This document shows, one piece after another, positions 54,602-64,000 of a stretch of 64,000 nucleotides of DNA (the first letter of the stretch is position 1; every line of letters begins with the position of its first letter). Source of the DNA: Brachionus manjavacas (Eukaryota; Rotifera; Eurotatoria; Ploima; Brachionidae); NCBI GenBank assembly GCA_019054805.1, contig JAHQIY010000024.1, positions 744,001 through 808,000 on the forward strand. The letters run 5' to 3'. Below the pieces are notes generated by a model that did no database searches, was not told the origin of the DNA, and worked only from the letters and a program-made list of their open reading frames with translations. The position numbers were made by a program, and so were the translations under genes.

Positions 54602-56738
54602 TGTGGTCAGTGTTGGATTTTAATTTTTAAAAATTAAAAAAAAAATTAATCAAAATGAATAGAATTTTTTGTTTCCATGGATACCGAAGGTTGCTTCTAC
54701 GATAATAATATAAATATCAAGCAAAATTTGAAATAGTCATCTGAGGCTAAAGACTATCTTTTATGGGATGTGTTTTTTGTTAATTTATTTCTTGTTATTT
54801 TCAATATGAAGAGACATATTGATCTTCAAATTACCAGCTTTAGGCGATACCAGCTTATCAGAAAATGAAGAGCATCATCCACATATGCTCCGATACTGGT
54901 AGCAAACCAAAAAATAAATTTAAAGTTATTTACAGTTGGATTTTTTTGTTTAATTGTTTGTTAAAAGTTTAATTGCTATTCTTTCATATTAAATATAATT
55001 TTAATGCTTTGAAATTCAATAATATCAAATAAAAATATTAGATAAAAAAATCACAAAAAAAAACTAGCAACATAGTGCAACATACTATTTTTCACTTTTT
55101 TGACTAAAATAAAATCCTAAATTTCTTTTACAATTAATAAAATCAATAATGGAATCAAACCGTATTAATCAAAAATTACTACAGTTAAAGTAAGGCTTAC
55201 AGGCTTATTTAGAACATGACCAGGTCAAATTGCCGAATAAAAATAAAATTTTATATGCGTAATTACGCTTAAAAAATTCCACTAACATTCCGTATTCCGC
55301 ATTTTAGGGATAGCCCGAAAAGTCAACTTTTGGTTTAAAATATTTCTAAAAGTCAATGTTTGTTCAATGATGTTTGTTCAATTTAAACCGAATTTCGCAA
55401 CGTCAAATTTTTTTAATCATATTTTTATCACTAAAATTAAACTTGATCATAAATATTTTTTTTGTAATTTTTTGGGCTAGAGAAGTTCCAAGTTAAAGAT
55501 AGATTTTCTAAAGCAAAAATTTATTACGAAAAATTTAATAGATTTTCAGTAAACGCTTAGAAAGTGGGCGACTTTTTATTTTGTTTAAGGCAGTTGAAAT
55601 AAAAACTCAATATGGCTAAGTTAAATGGTTTAATTTTTGTAAAAATAGAAATTTTTTCTTGTATTATTTTCACAAAAATTTTATGCTTCAAATAAAATTT
55701 CAAAGACGATTGAGATTTTCTCAAAAAATAAAAAATCAGCGTCTAAGAATAGGAATCAAAACTTGATATAAAATTTAAAATTCAAGTCTTTATTAAAAAA
55801 ATCAAAACCAGTAATAGATTAGATTTTAATGATTCGAAAAATTAACTTAAGATGTAAAAACTAAAAATCTTGGAATATCAATGTTTAAAGCTTTTATTTT
55901 AAGAGACGCAAATAAAATTTTCTTTTCATTTTTTTTAAAACTAAGAAGAACAAAAGATTCTTAAGCAAAAAAAAGTTATTTATTGGTTTAACAAATTATA
56001 GTAGTTTTAGAAAATGTTTCAGAAATAAAATAGCTACAGAGAAAAAAATTAAAAATTGATATTTTTCACAATTTTCAAATTAATAATTGCGCAATAATGT
56101 AATTGCAAGTTGTTTAACTTTTAAAATTTTATTTCAAGAATTGAAAAAGTCTAAATAGCAATGCCAAGTATTTTAGAATTTTGGAACAAAATTTACTTTT
56201 CTTAGATAAAGTAATTAAAAAAGTTAATGATCAAAATTAAATGATCGTCATCAAAAATTAGTGTTAAAAATAAATTGATAAAACTCCTTTTTAGGGAAAA
56301 TTTTTTTCTAATGATTGAGTTAATTTTTTTACATCTTCAAGAACCATAGATGGGATCCTACTGTTTCCCATCTTCGCAAGTCTAGCTTGCTAGCTTGTTG
56401 TAACTTATACTATTGTAATTATTATTAAGAATGTGCTACAATTTTGTGTAGTTTTTCATTATACTTGGTTATAGTTACACATGGTTTGCTCACCATGTAA
56501 ATAATAGTATTCATTTAATTTTATAATTCAAAATTAATTAAAGACCTTTTTTGTAATAATTTTGATCATGATCATTAACATCAAATTATGTAATTAACAA
56601 TAAAGAAAAAACTCATCCAAGAATAAATTGAAAAGTTTTGGAACTAATCAATGAATAAGAATAAATTTTTCATTAATGGATAAAATTAATTTAAAAAACA
56701 ATTTAATTAAAGATATTTAAATTAAGTCTTGATAACAA
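54602..56738. other. Divergent intergenic region between AHI1 and transgelin
   Basis: The AHI1-proximal 100 bp contains the X-box listed separately. The remaining 2 kb is A/T-rich, with no repeat or ORF that I can support. A small GC-richer patch (CCCATCTTCGCAAGTCTAGC) lies at 56,367. Confidence 0.5.
54671..54684 (-). promoter_or_regulatory. RFX X-box in the AHI1 promoter
   Basis: GTTTCCATGGATAC matches 13 of 14 positions of the palindromic RFX consensus GTTNCCATGGNAAC. It lies 70-83 bp upstream of the AHI1 start codon. RFX factors drive ciliary genes through X-boxes in exactly this promoter window, and AHI1 is ciliary. Function is inferred, not shown. Confidence 0.65.
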
Positions 56739-57299
56739 ATGTCCAGAGCAGCTAAATCAGGCTTTGCTCGCGAAGCTCATGAAAAAATTATGGCTAAATA
56801 TGATCGTAAACAAGCACAAGAAGCCCTTGAATGGATTTCGTTATTAATTGAAGAGCAATTCGATTGTTCTGGAGATATCGAAAATTTTAAGAATCAGTTA
56901 CATGATGGTCAAAAGTTATGCAAATTAGTTAATAAACTAATGCCTAACAAAATTGCTAGAATAAATTCTACCAATTTAGTTTTCAAATTAATGGAAAACA
57001 TCGAAAATTTCACCAAAGCTTGTAAGGAATACGGCTTAAATGATGCTGAAATATTTCAAACAGTTGATCTTTGGGACGGCCAAAATTTGCATCAAGTTTG
57101 TCTGTGTATTCATGCGATTGGTCGAAAAGCCCAGAAGAATGGTCATAAAGGACTTGGACCCAAAGAAGCTGAAAGAAATGAAAGACAATTCTCTGAAGAA
57201 CAACTCAAACAAGGCAGTAAGGTGATAAATTTACAATATGGAACAAATAAACATGCAAATCAAAGTGGGATAAATTTTGGAAACACAAGACATATGTAA
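56739..57299 (+). CDS. TAGLN: Transgelin / muscle protein 20-like (single calponin-homology domain)
   Basis: 186 residues, the usual transgelin/Mp20 length, in one exon. The calponin-homology domain spans about 22-132 (YDRKQAQEALEWI start, DGQKLCKLVNKLMP, NIENFTKACKEYGL, DLWDGQNLHQVC). One C-terminal calponin-like (CLIK) repeat, INLQYGTNKHANQSGINFG, is the actin-binding element. The product binds and bundles F-actin in muscle or contractile cells. The start is the first Met (MSRAAKSGFAREAHEKI), aligned with family N-termini. AATAAA at 57,298 overlaps the stop region. Intact. It is divergent from AHI1, 2.1 kb away. Confidence 0.95.
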   Translation: MSRAAKSGFAREAHEKIMAKYDRKQAQEALEWISLLIEEQFDCSGDIENFKNQLHDGQKLCKLVNKLMPNKIARINSTNLVFKLMENIENFTKACKEYGLNDAEIFQTVDLWDGQNLHQVCLCIHAIGRKAQKNGHKGLGPKEAERNERQFSEEQLKQGSKVINLQYGTNKHANQSGINFGNTRHM

Positions 57300-57543
57300 T
57301 AAATTATTTTGATTATGATTATTTTTTTGTCAATTTATTTTTAATTTAAACGAAAATTTTGCATATCATTCCTTTTTGAAATTTTTTTATTAAGTAATAC
57401 TTAATTAACTAAGCTATTCTATTTTTAATGTAAAAGACCTAATAATAATGTTATTGATATCCTTTTAGGAAAAAAAAATTAAATCAAATTAAAACTTAAT
57501 TAAGGTAAATAGAATAAATGAATTGAAAAAAAAAAAAAAAGAA

Positions 57544-59170
57544 GGGGTTGTGAAGTTCGTTTCAATTCGATCATTTCAATTCAGAAAAACTTGAATAACT
57601 TTTTACTAAAAGAGATAATTTAGTTCTGTAAGATGCTTAATTATAAGCAAATTTGCTTAATGCAGTAAAATAAGTCTGCACAATAATCTGCAATTTTCTG
57701 CATTTTGCACCCCATTAAAAAGTATTCCAATCAAGTGTGCAATTACATTGCAGAGTTTTTGCAGACATATAGTAACATGGCCTAACCGGGTGACCTATTT
57801 TTTTTATTTTTTGTCTATCGACACAGTTTTGCATAAAAATGCGAAATTCGTTCACCCAATTAGACCGAAATTTTCGGGTCACCCCATTAGTACATGGGGT
57901 TAATAGGGTGAGGGGCAATTAGGTTAATGGGGTTAACCCGGTTGCCCCGTTTTTTCAACTATTTAACCCTACTTTCTAAAACAAAAGAAAAAATTAATTA
58001 TATTTTAGTTGCTTTTTTAAAAAAAATAGAGTTTTTTTACAAAAATTTATTTGAAATTTCAAAAATCTTAACAAAAATAAATTATCGTAACGGGAACAAA
58101 TTTTAACAAATTTTGAGTTTTTATACATTAACGAAGCTTAATTTAAATTATTTTAAATATTTTAAAGAAAAATAACTTTTTTAAACTAATTTTTAATTTT
58201 TAATTTTTACATTTTGCACATAAAAATTCCATAGTTTTATCTTTTTTATTCTCTATTGGTAAACAATTATAGCACGACCAACTCGTACAACTTTCACATG
58301 TTTTTGCTAGAATTACCTAAATAGAAGTTAATTTTACAAATAAAACAAATTATAGAATTATCAACTATTTCATTTTGCTTTTTTTTATTAACACTCCTAG
58401 TTGTTAGACTTTCTAAATTCTCGTTTTTTTTATCAATTTTTTTCTTTTTTTACTGTTTTTTCTTCAGTTTGTGCACGTGCGTCATCTTCAGTTAAAGATT
58501 GAGCATAGTCTCTTTTCAATTTTTTTCTCTTTTCATTTAATTTTTTATTTTGAGAAAAAATTAATTTCGGGTAAATGGGTTAAACAGGTGAATTTGCCGG
58601 TTAACCGGGTGAGTTTTTGGCATAAATATGTGATACCTTATTAACCCCTTTGCCCCTGAAATTCACACCAAAAAAGAACTCATGTTATTTTTTTATCAAT
58701 CTTATTCAAATTTTAGGGTGACGTTCTTGATTCTCTTTGGAACTTATAGGCTAAATAGGTAATTTGGAATAAATAAAATTCACCAGCTTTGACCAATTCT
58801 CCCAAATACATAATTTGTTCCAAAATCACCCATTTTGACAAAATTAATTTTTGAGTCTAAATTTGGAGGCTAAGATAAAATAATCAATGAAAAAAGGATC
58901 GTTTTTTAATAAATTTTGGCTCCTGAAAAATATAAAAAATATAAAATCTTAGGAAAATTTATTAGTTTTCAGCTAGAAAAAAACGAAATTTAAAAGTTGT
59001 CACCCCATTCACACATTAAATAATTGCCCCATCTTACTATATATTTTTGAATTAAGTAAAGTTGCTTAACCATTGAGCATTTTACAGAACTAAATTATCT
59101 CTTTTAGTAAAAAAGTTATTCAAGTTTTTCTGAATTGAAACGATCGAATTAAAATGAACTTCACAACCCC
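57544..59170. mobile_element. 1.6-kb inverted-repeat DNA transposon with PHD-like finger
   Basis: TIRs of about 125 bp begin GGGGTTGTGAAGTTC. The flanks are a 9-bp direct repeat AAAAAAGAA on both sides (57,535-57,543 and 59,171-59,179), a candidate target duplication, though low-complexity. The interior (minus, about 58,200-58,340) encodes CFIC, CESCTSWSCYNC and FLCAKC, a PHD-like zinc finger ending in a stop, like the C-terminal fingers on some pogo/jerky-type transposases. No DDE catalytic core was recognised, so it is probably non-autonomous. A second small minus frame (57,715-57,918) was not identified. Confidence 0.7.
57880..57960. repeat. Degenerate GGGTTAA-like iterations in the transposon
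   Basis: GGGGTTAATAGGGTG, AATTAGGTTAATGGGG and TTAACCCGGTTGCCCC follow each other. A similar cluster lies at 58,565-58,660 in the same element. They may be transposase-binding iterons. Their telomere-like look is probably coincidental. Confidence 0.45.
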
Positions 59171-59639
59171 AAAAAAGAATAAGTTATAAAAATTAAATGA
59201 GCTTTTCATAGGAAGACTGATAATAAACAGATAATTTAAACAATTATAAAAATGATCTTTAGTATTATCTGATAACGATTTATTTTATTTGTTATTTTAA
59301 ATTGTGAAAGATTCTGAAAGATTCAAATAAAAATTTATATATTATATATATATTTACATATAAATTTTATAAAAATTATGATACAGGCATTTATTTTATG
59401 TTTTGTTATGTAATTTATAACTAAGTATTTAATCTTTGAATTTGAAAAATAGAAAATTTTTTCCTGGTTTTTTTAATTTGATTTTTCTAAAATTTTTATT
59501 TGAAAACTATAGACAATATTAAAATCAACATAAAAGATGTGAAGATTAAAAAAAAGAAATCAAATAAACATTCTCAAAATCAAGTTATAGCTCTGTATTC
59601 TAAAACTTCCAAATAAAATTAATAATAAAGTTTTCATTA

Positions 59640-59945
59640 GTACCCTTGGACCCGTCTATCTGATCTCCTCGTTAGATGTATTGGAGCAGCTAGTTATACT
59701 CCTTGTTAACTTAAACGCTCATCGTTAAGTTAATCAGCTTACCAGTGATATCGACAAAGATGTTGCTATATCACATCTTCCCGCGCTTTTATAAAGCGAA
59801 TGCCAGGGAATTGTCGACCATTGTGACCACTGCCGGATCAATAATGACCGGGACCAGCCTTAGACTATTATTATTCCCAGGTACTAACTGGTACAGGTAG
59901 CCGTTGCACGCACTTTAAACATAACTGCCACCGACAAGCACTTAA
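59640..59945. other. Unassigned GC-richer island
   Basis: About 300 bp with visibly higher GC and several short inverted motifs (TTAACTTAAACG / CGTTAAGTTAA). Abrupt edges suggest an inserted element such as a SINE or solo LTR. No tRNA fold, ORF or match elsewhere in the window was found. Confidence 0.4.
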
Positions 59946-61199
59946 TTCATGATTTAACAAAATTTGCTTGAATCTAAAATATGTCTCTGCATCAATTCTA
60001 TAAAGAAATAACAATTTATTTAAAAATTTGAACTTGATTTGATTATTTTGAGCATCAAAAATTAAAAATTGATCATAAACTTCGATTTGCCATGATTCTA
60101 CAGAAACTGTGAATTAAATTGAATTTAGTAGAAGAATAAAATTGAAGATAGTAGAAGAATAAACTAATCAAATGAAAATGTTCACATTTATTTAGATCCA
60201 TGGCATAATATTTTGAGAAAACTTTAATTTTCCGCTAGTAAAGCTTTTTATAGTTAAAGTGTAAAATTATTTTTTTAACATTCAACATTTTTGAAACAAA
60301 ATTCAATTTTTAACTCTTAAAGGTTCATATTATGAAGAATTATAAATTTAATAAATAATAATTATAACAATAAAATCGAAAATTTGAATTAATCCATGAA
60401 TAGCAAGCGTACTTGATCTAATATTTTTGCAGTTTTAAATCTTGATGCTTCCACTTTTGTGGAATTACTATCATTTGTCAACAATCAAATGTTTTCCGAG
60501 CTAAAAGATGACTTTGAATGAAAAATATCTCATTTTGCCATTTATTGTTAATACTTTCAAATGAACACAAATAACAGCTAGATAAAGTTTCACTCAGACA
60601 TTCTGGACCAAAACAGCTCATGAATCACAAAAGAGAATCTCGACTACATGGACTACGTTGAACTATTTTTGGCGGTAGCAACATTACTAGTAATTTCCTA
60701 ATCAAAATCTCAGTTAAAAATATTTTCTCTTGGCTCAATTTCAACTGAGACAAAAACAAGAGAAACAATTCTCTAAAAAAAAGAAACAATTCTCTAAATA
60801 TTTAAAAAAAGAATTTGATATTTACCCAACAAAAAAAGCAAAATTTTGAAAATAGATAATGTCAAAATTATTTAAGCGTCTTTTGCTAGTCTATTATTTT
60901 ATTCTTAAAAGATCTGTCTTTTGTAAAATGAACATTTTAGTTTATTTTTACGGTCATAGAAACTTTTAGAATAATCTAAAATTAACAAATTTCAATCAGC
61001 TGTTAAAACGTACTACACAAAATGCATAGATATTTGATCAAAATTTAATTAAATCCCTTATCTTTTTAAGCTATTAAAGAGATAAGACCTAGTGCACAGG
61101 AGATTTAAATATAATTTATTTCCTTTTTTGATATTCACTGAATTGATCAAATTTTTTCTGTGTAAGTTTTAGATACAAAAAGTTTCTTATTTTTCAAGA
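59946..61199. other. AT-rich region upstream of the SLC5A gene
   Basis: A ~100-bp part (about 59,995-60,100, GATTTTGAGCATCAAAAATT) resembles 51,985-52,050 in AHI1 intron 3 and is a dispersed repeat. Otherwise no feature. Confidence 0.5.
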
Positions 61200-64000
61200 A
61201 TGACAGAAGTTAATTTTTCAGCGATTGATTACGCTGTTTTTGCCATCATGCTCAGTGTAAGTGCATTGATTGGATTTTATTTTGCTTTAAAAGACCGGAA
61301 AAAAAGCACGATAGATGAATTTCTATTAGGTGGGCGGAAATTGCACATATTTCCTGTGGCAATGTCAATTTTAGCAAGTTTTACGTCAGCAATTTCAATA
61401 CTGGGATTTTCGCAAGAAATGTATAGATATGGAACCATGTATTGGCTTATTGGTTTCTCTTACTTTTTAACTCAACCTTTTGCTGCTCATGTATATCTAC
61501 CTTTGTATCATAAGTTAAAAATAACCAGTGCCTATGAGGTTGGTTCTTTGGAATCCTTAAATTTCGTTTATTAACATTTTTATTAAGTACTTACAGATGA
61601 GATTTAACCACACAGTTAGGGTAACAGCCTCTCTAATATTTTGTCTTCAGATGATTCTCTATATGTCAATTGTATTGTATACTCCATCAGTTGCAATACA
61701 GCAAGTCTTAGGAGTACCATTATGGATATCAATTCTTGTTACAGGAGCTGTTTGTACCATCTATACTTCAGTCGGGGGTATTAAGGTAATTTTGTTGTAT
61801 TTTTACAATAGTAAATTTGAAATTCTTTATTAAAGGCTGTAATATGGACTGACACGTATATTTAAATAAATAAACATTTTTAAAAAATTTAATTTTAAAT
61901 AAATGAATGTTTAGATTTCAAGTTTTAATAATGTTTTCGGGTAAGTCTACAGGAAAAAAATCACAGAATTTATCTTTTTTTTCTTCTATAGGGCTTTTTG
62001 CAATTATAATTAAAGGAACAAATGATGTCGGAGGTGTTTCAAAAGTTTGGAATAGACTTTACGAGTCAGACAGAATTGAATTTTTTGAGTAAATATTTTT
62101 TTATTTCATTTCAATTATTGAATATAAAACTCAAAATAACGAACTAGATAAAAAAATATATAGAAAAGCTAGAACAGAAATTTCTAAAAGATTTCTAAAA
62201 TCGCAGTTAATTTACAGTTAAAATGCAAGGTAAAATCGACATTTTTTTAAATTTAATAATTATTTTCACTTACTTATAATTTTTAATAATTTAATCAAAT
62301 TTTTTATGAATATTAATTAACTATATCAATTATTGGTTTAATTTTGATTAATAAACTAAAAATAAATTGAAAAACTTTAACGTAAACTGTGCCAAATGTA
62401 ACAATCTATGTCTTCTTAACTTAAATTTTTTTTTTTACCTCATTTTATTGACTTTAATTTTTTTTTTGATTTTGATTTTGAATTTTCTTAATTTATTCTG
62501 AAGGAGCTCTAGCTCGGTACAGAAAACAAATAAATAAATAAATAAATAGTTTTAAGTTGATTTTTTCAATTAAAAAAATTCAATCAAAAATCTAATTATT
62601 AATCAAATATTATTTTTATTTTTTGTTTCAAAAATTATGTTTTTTTTTTTCAGTTTTTTTTTCACAAACATTTATTGGATCTGAATCATTTTAAATTATT
62701 AAGGTGTATTTAGAGAATTTTAGGAGAAAAGAAGATATTTTAATTAGATAATTTCAATTGACTTTATTTTATCAACTATTTAAAAGAAACGATAAATTTC
62801 TAAAATGTGTCACACTTCGGTAAATTTAAAATTCACCTTAAAAATAAAGAGGAGCAAAATATCTTCTGAGATTTGTATTTGGGTGAATCAGATTGTAAGA
62901 AACTTTACTTACCTATTTTTATCATAGTATAATTGACTATTCCAAAAGTCGGTTTTGTCTAAAGAAATAATTCGCTAAAATTTTAAAAATATACCCATGC
63001 ATTCATAATTTTACTAATAACCTTTGAGGAAGAAAATTTAAGTAACTATAATTAAATCTTAAATCAAATTACTGCAAAATGTGCTGCTTTACTAATTTTA
63101 TCAATGCACTCGAATTTAAAATTTTATGGAATTATATTTTAAAACTTTTTGCTTTAGTGAATTAAAAATTTTTTTTGCCTTATTTTTAAAAATATCAAAG
63201 TTAAATGTAATCATTTAAAATATCATCAAATTAATAAAGTTAATTATTAAAAATATTTTTAAGCTTTGATGCAAGTCCATTCACCCGCCATACATTTTGG
63301 AGCTTAATTTTTGGTGGATTTTTTACCTCATTAACTGTTTACGGGAGCAATCAAGCAACTATTCAACGGTATCTTACTATGAAGACTGTAAAAGATGCAC
63401 AAAAGTAAAAATCAGCAATTTTCAAAATTTTAATACTCAAGCTCTTTTTTTTTCATTTAGAGCTTTGTATATAAATTTAATCGGAACCTTCCTAATTTTA
63501 ACAATAACTTGCATTAGTGGTTTAATTGCCTATGCGATTTATTTCGAATGCGATTTACTTGCATCGCAAAAAATAAATAAAGGTGAACAAATATTGCCAT
63601 ATCTTGTAATAGATCTACTAGGAAAGCTTCCAGGTGCACCAGGTCTTTTTGTAGCCTGCATTTACAGCGCTTCGTTGAGTACAGTTTCATCTGGTCTGAA
63701 TTCTTTAGCAGCTGTGTGTCTTAAAGATTTATTGCAACCATTTTTTTTCAAAAATTCACTTTTAGGTGAATCTAAAGCCACTTTAATATCAAAACTAATT
63801 GCAGCAGTGTTTGGTTTGATTACCGTTGGAATCGCATACTTTTGTCAATACTTGAGCGCGACTGTCTTACAAATTTCCTTATCGATTTTCGGAATTCTTG
63901 GTGGGCCTTTGTTGGGAGTTATTTCACTAGGGATGTTTTGTAAATTTGCTAATTCATTTGGAGCCTTTTGTGGACTCGTTATAAGCACGGCTATAAATTT
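61200..64000 (+). CDS. SLC5A Na+-coupled monocarboxylate transporter (SMCT-like), 5' part
   Basis: Seven exons traced: 61,200-61,538; 61,588-61,785; 61,836-61,855; 61,915-61,940; 61,992-62,088; 63,264-63,404; 63,461 to the window edge (453 residues so far, of about 600). Frame is kept at every junction. Family landmarks: FLLGGRKLHIFPVAMSILAS (TM1), ILGFSQEMYRYG, YLQMRFNHTVRV, AVIWTDTFQVLIMFSG (assembled over the two microexons), RHTFWSLIFGGFFTSLTVYG, NQATIQRYL, CIYSASLSTVSSGLNSLAAV (TM8, Na2-site serines). It imports monocarboxylates or similar anions with Na+ at the plasma membrane. SLC5A8/12 is closest, but SLC5A6-like vitamin transport is not excluded. Intron 5 (1.2 kb) holds a LINE-like tail. 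Confidence 0.92.
62500..62550 (+). repeat. LINE 3' tail with (AAAT)n microsatellite
   Basis: GAGCTCTAGCTCGGTACAG is followed by a run of AAAT repeats (62,527-62,549). GC-richer end plus tetranucleotide tail is the usual 3' terminus of CR1/L2-type LINEs. It lies in SLC5A intron 5. The rest of the intron shows nothing recognisable. Confidence 0.5.

Noticed and set aside
54240-54630. Plus-strand ORFs over AHI1 exon 1
   Set aside because: Antisense shadows of a coding exon confirmed by its splice structure.
57880-57960. Interstitial telomeric repeats
   Set aside because: The G-rich words are irregular, not tandem TTAGGG, and lie inside a TIR element.
59640-59945. tRNA or tRNA-derived cluster
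   Set aside because: No acceptable A/B box pair or cloverleaf could be drawn.

Overview
This is a metazoan nuclear window, very AT-rich (roughly three quarters A+T by eye). It uses the standard code, and its introns are mostly 50-105 nt with AAG or CAG acceptors. Five host genes are recognisable: a ciliary jouberin/AHI1 orthologue, a TASK-type two-pore K+ channel, a transgelin, an SLC5A Na+-coupled monocarboxylate transporter, and a small secreted protein of a fish/lancelet-like family. Gene content, intron size and composition fit a monogonont rotifer (Brachionus-like). That assignment is inference, because no rRNA or mitochondrial marker is present.

Layout. 1-11,780: a head-to-tail array (period about 3.9 kb) of a composite repeat. 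Each unit holds a non-LTR reverse transcriptase (RT) fragment, a strikingly GC-rich Ty3/gypsy integrase-to-RT fragment, and AT-rich filler with small decayed ORFs. 11,780-19,500: degraded intergenic DNA with a homeodomain-like exon, a ~125-bp minisatellite, and remnants of unrecognised genes. 19,504-39,700: two minus-strand, defective Ty3/gypsy elements with gag, protease, RT, RNase H, integrase, chromodomain and an env-like third ORF. They are separated by an inverted copy of the composite repeat (26,204-33,069). The halves of one target site (AATTT) flank the outer LTRs facing this spacer, so the element appears to have inserted once and then been amplified together with the repeat. 39,700-42,300: decayed MULE-like transposase and LINE endonuclease remnants. 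42,300-64,000: the host gene domain.

Host genes. A rearranged partial copy of AHI1 exon 3 lies at 42.4-42.8 kb. The secreted protein gene (43.6-44.1 kb, +) and the intronless K2P channel (45.9-47.2 kb, +) follow. AHI1 (54.6 to 48.1 kb, -) resolves into 8 exons whose summed length is a multiple of three and encodes 1015 residues. A near-perfect RFX X-box sits 70-83 bp upstream of its start codon. Its 3.1-kb third intron is a nest of transposons: a hAT-type element with perfect 8-bp target duplications, two TA-flanked inverted-repeat elements, and two LINE 3' ends. Transgelin (56.7-57.3 kb, +) is followed by a 1.6-kb inverted-repeat transposon. The SLC5A transporter (61.2 kb, +) has 20-nt and 26-nt microexons and runs off the right edge.

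The genes do not form a pathway. The most notable material is the higher-order array of a chromodomain/env-like retroelement plus composite satellite, the GC-rich permuted gypsy fragment, the unusual first pore of the K2P channel, and the X-box at AHI1.
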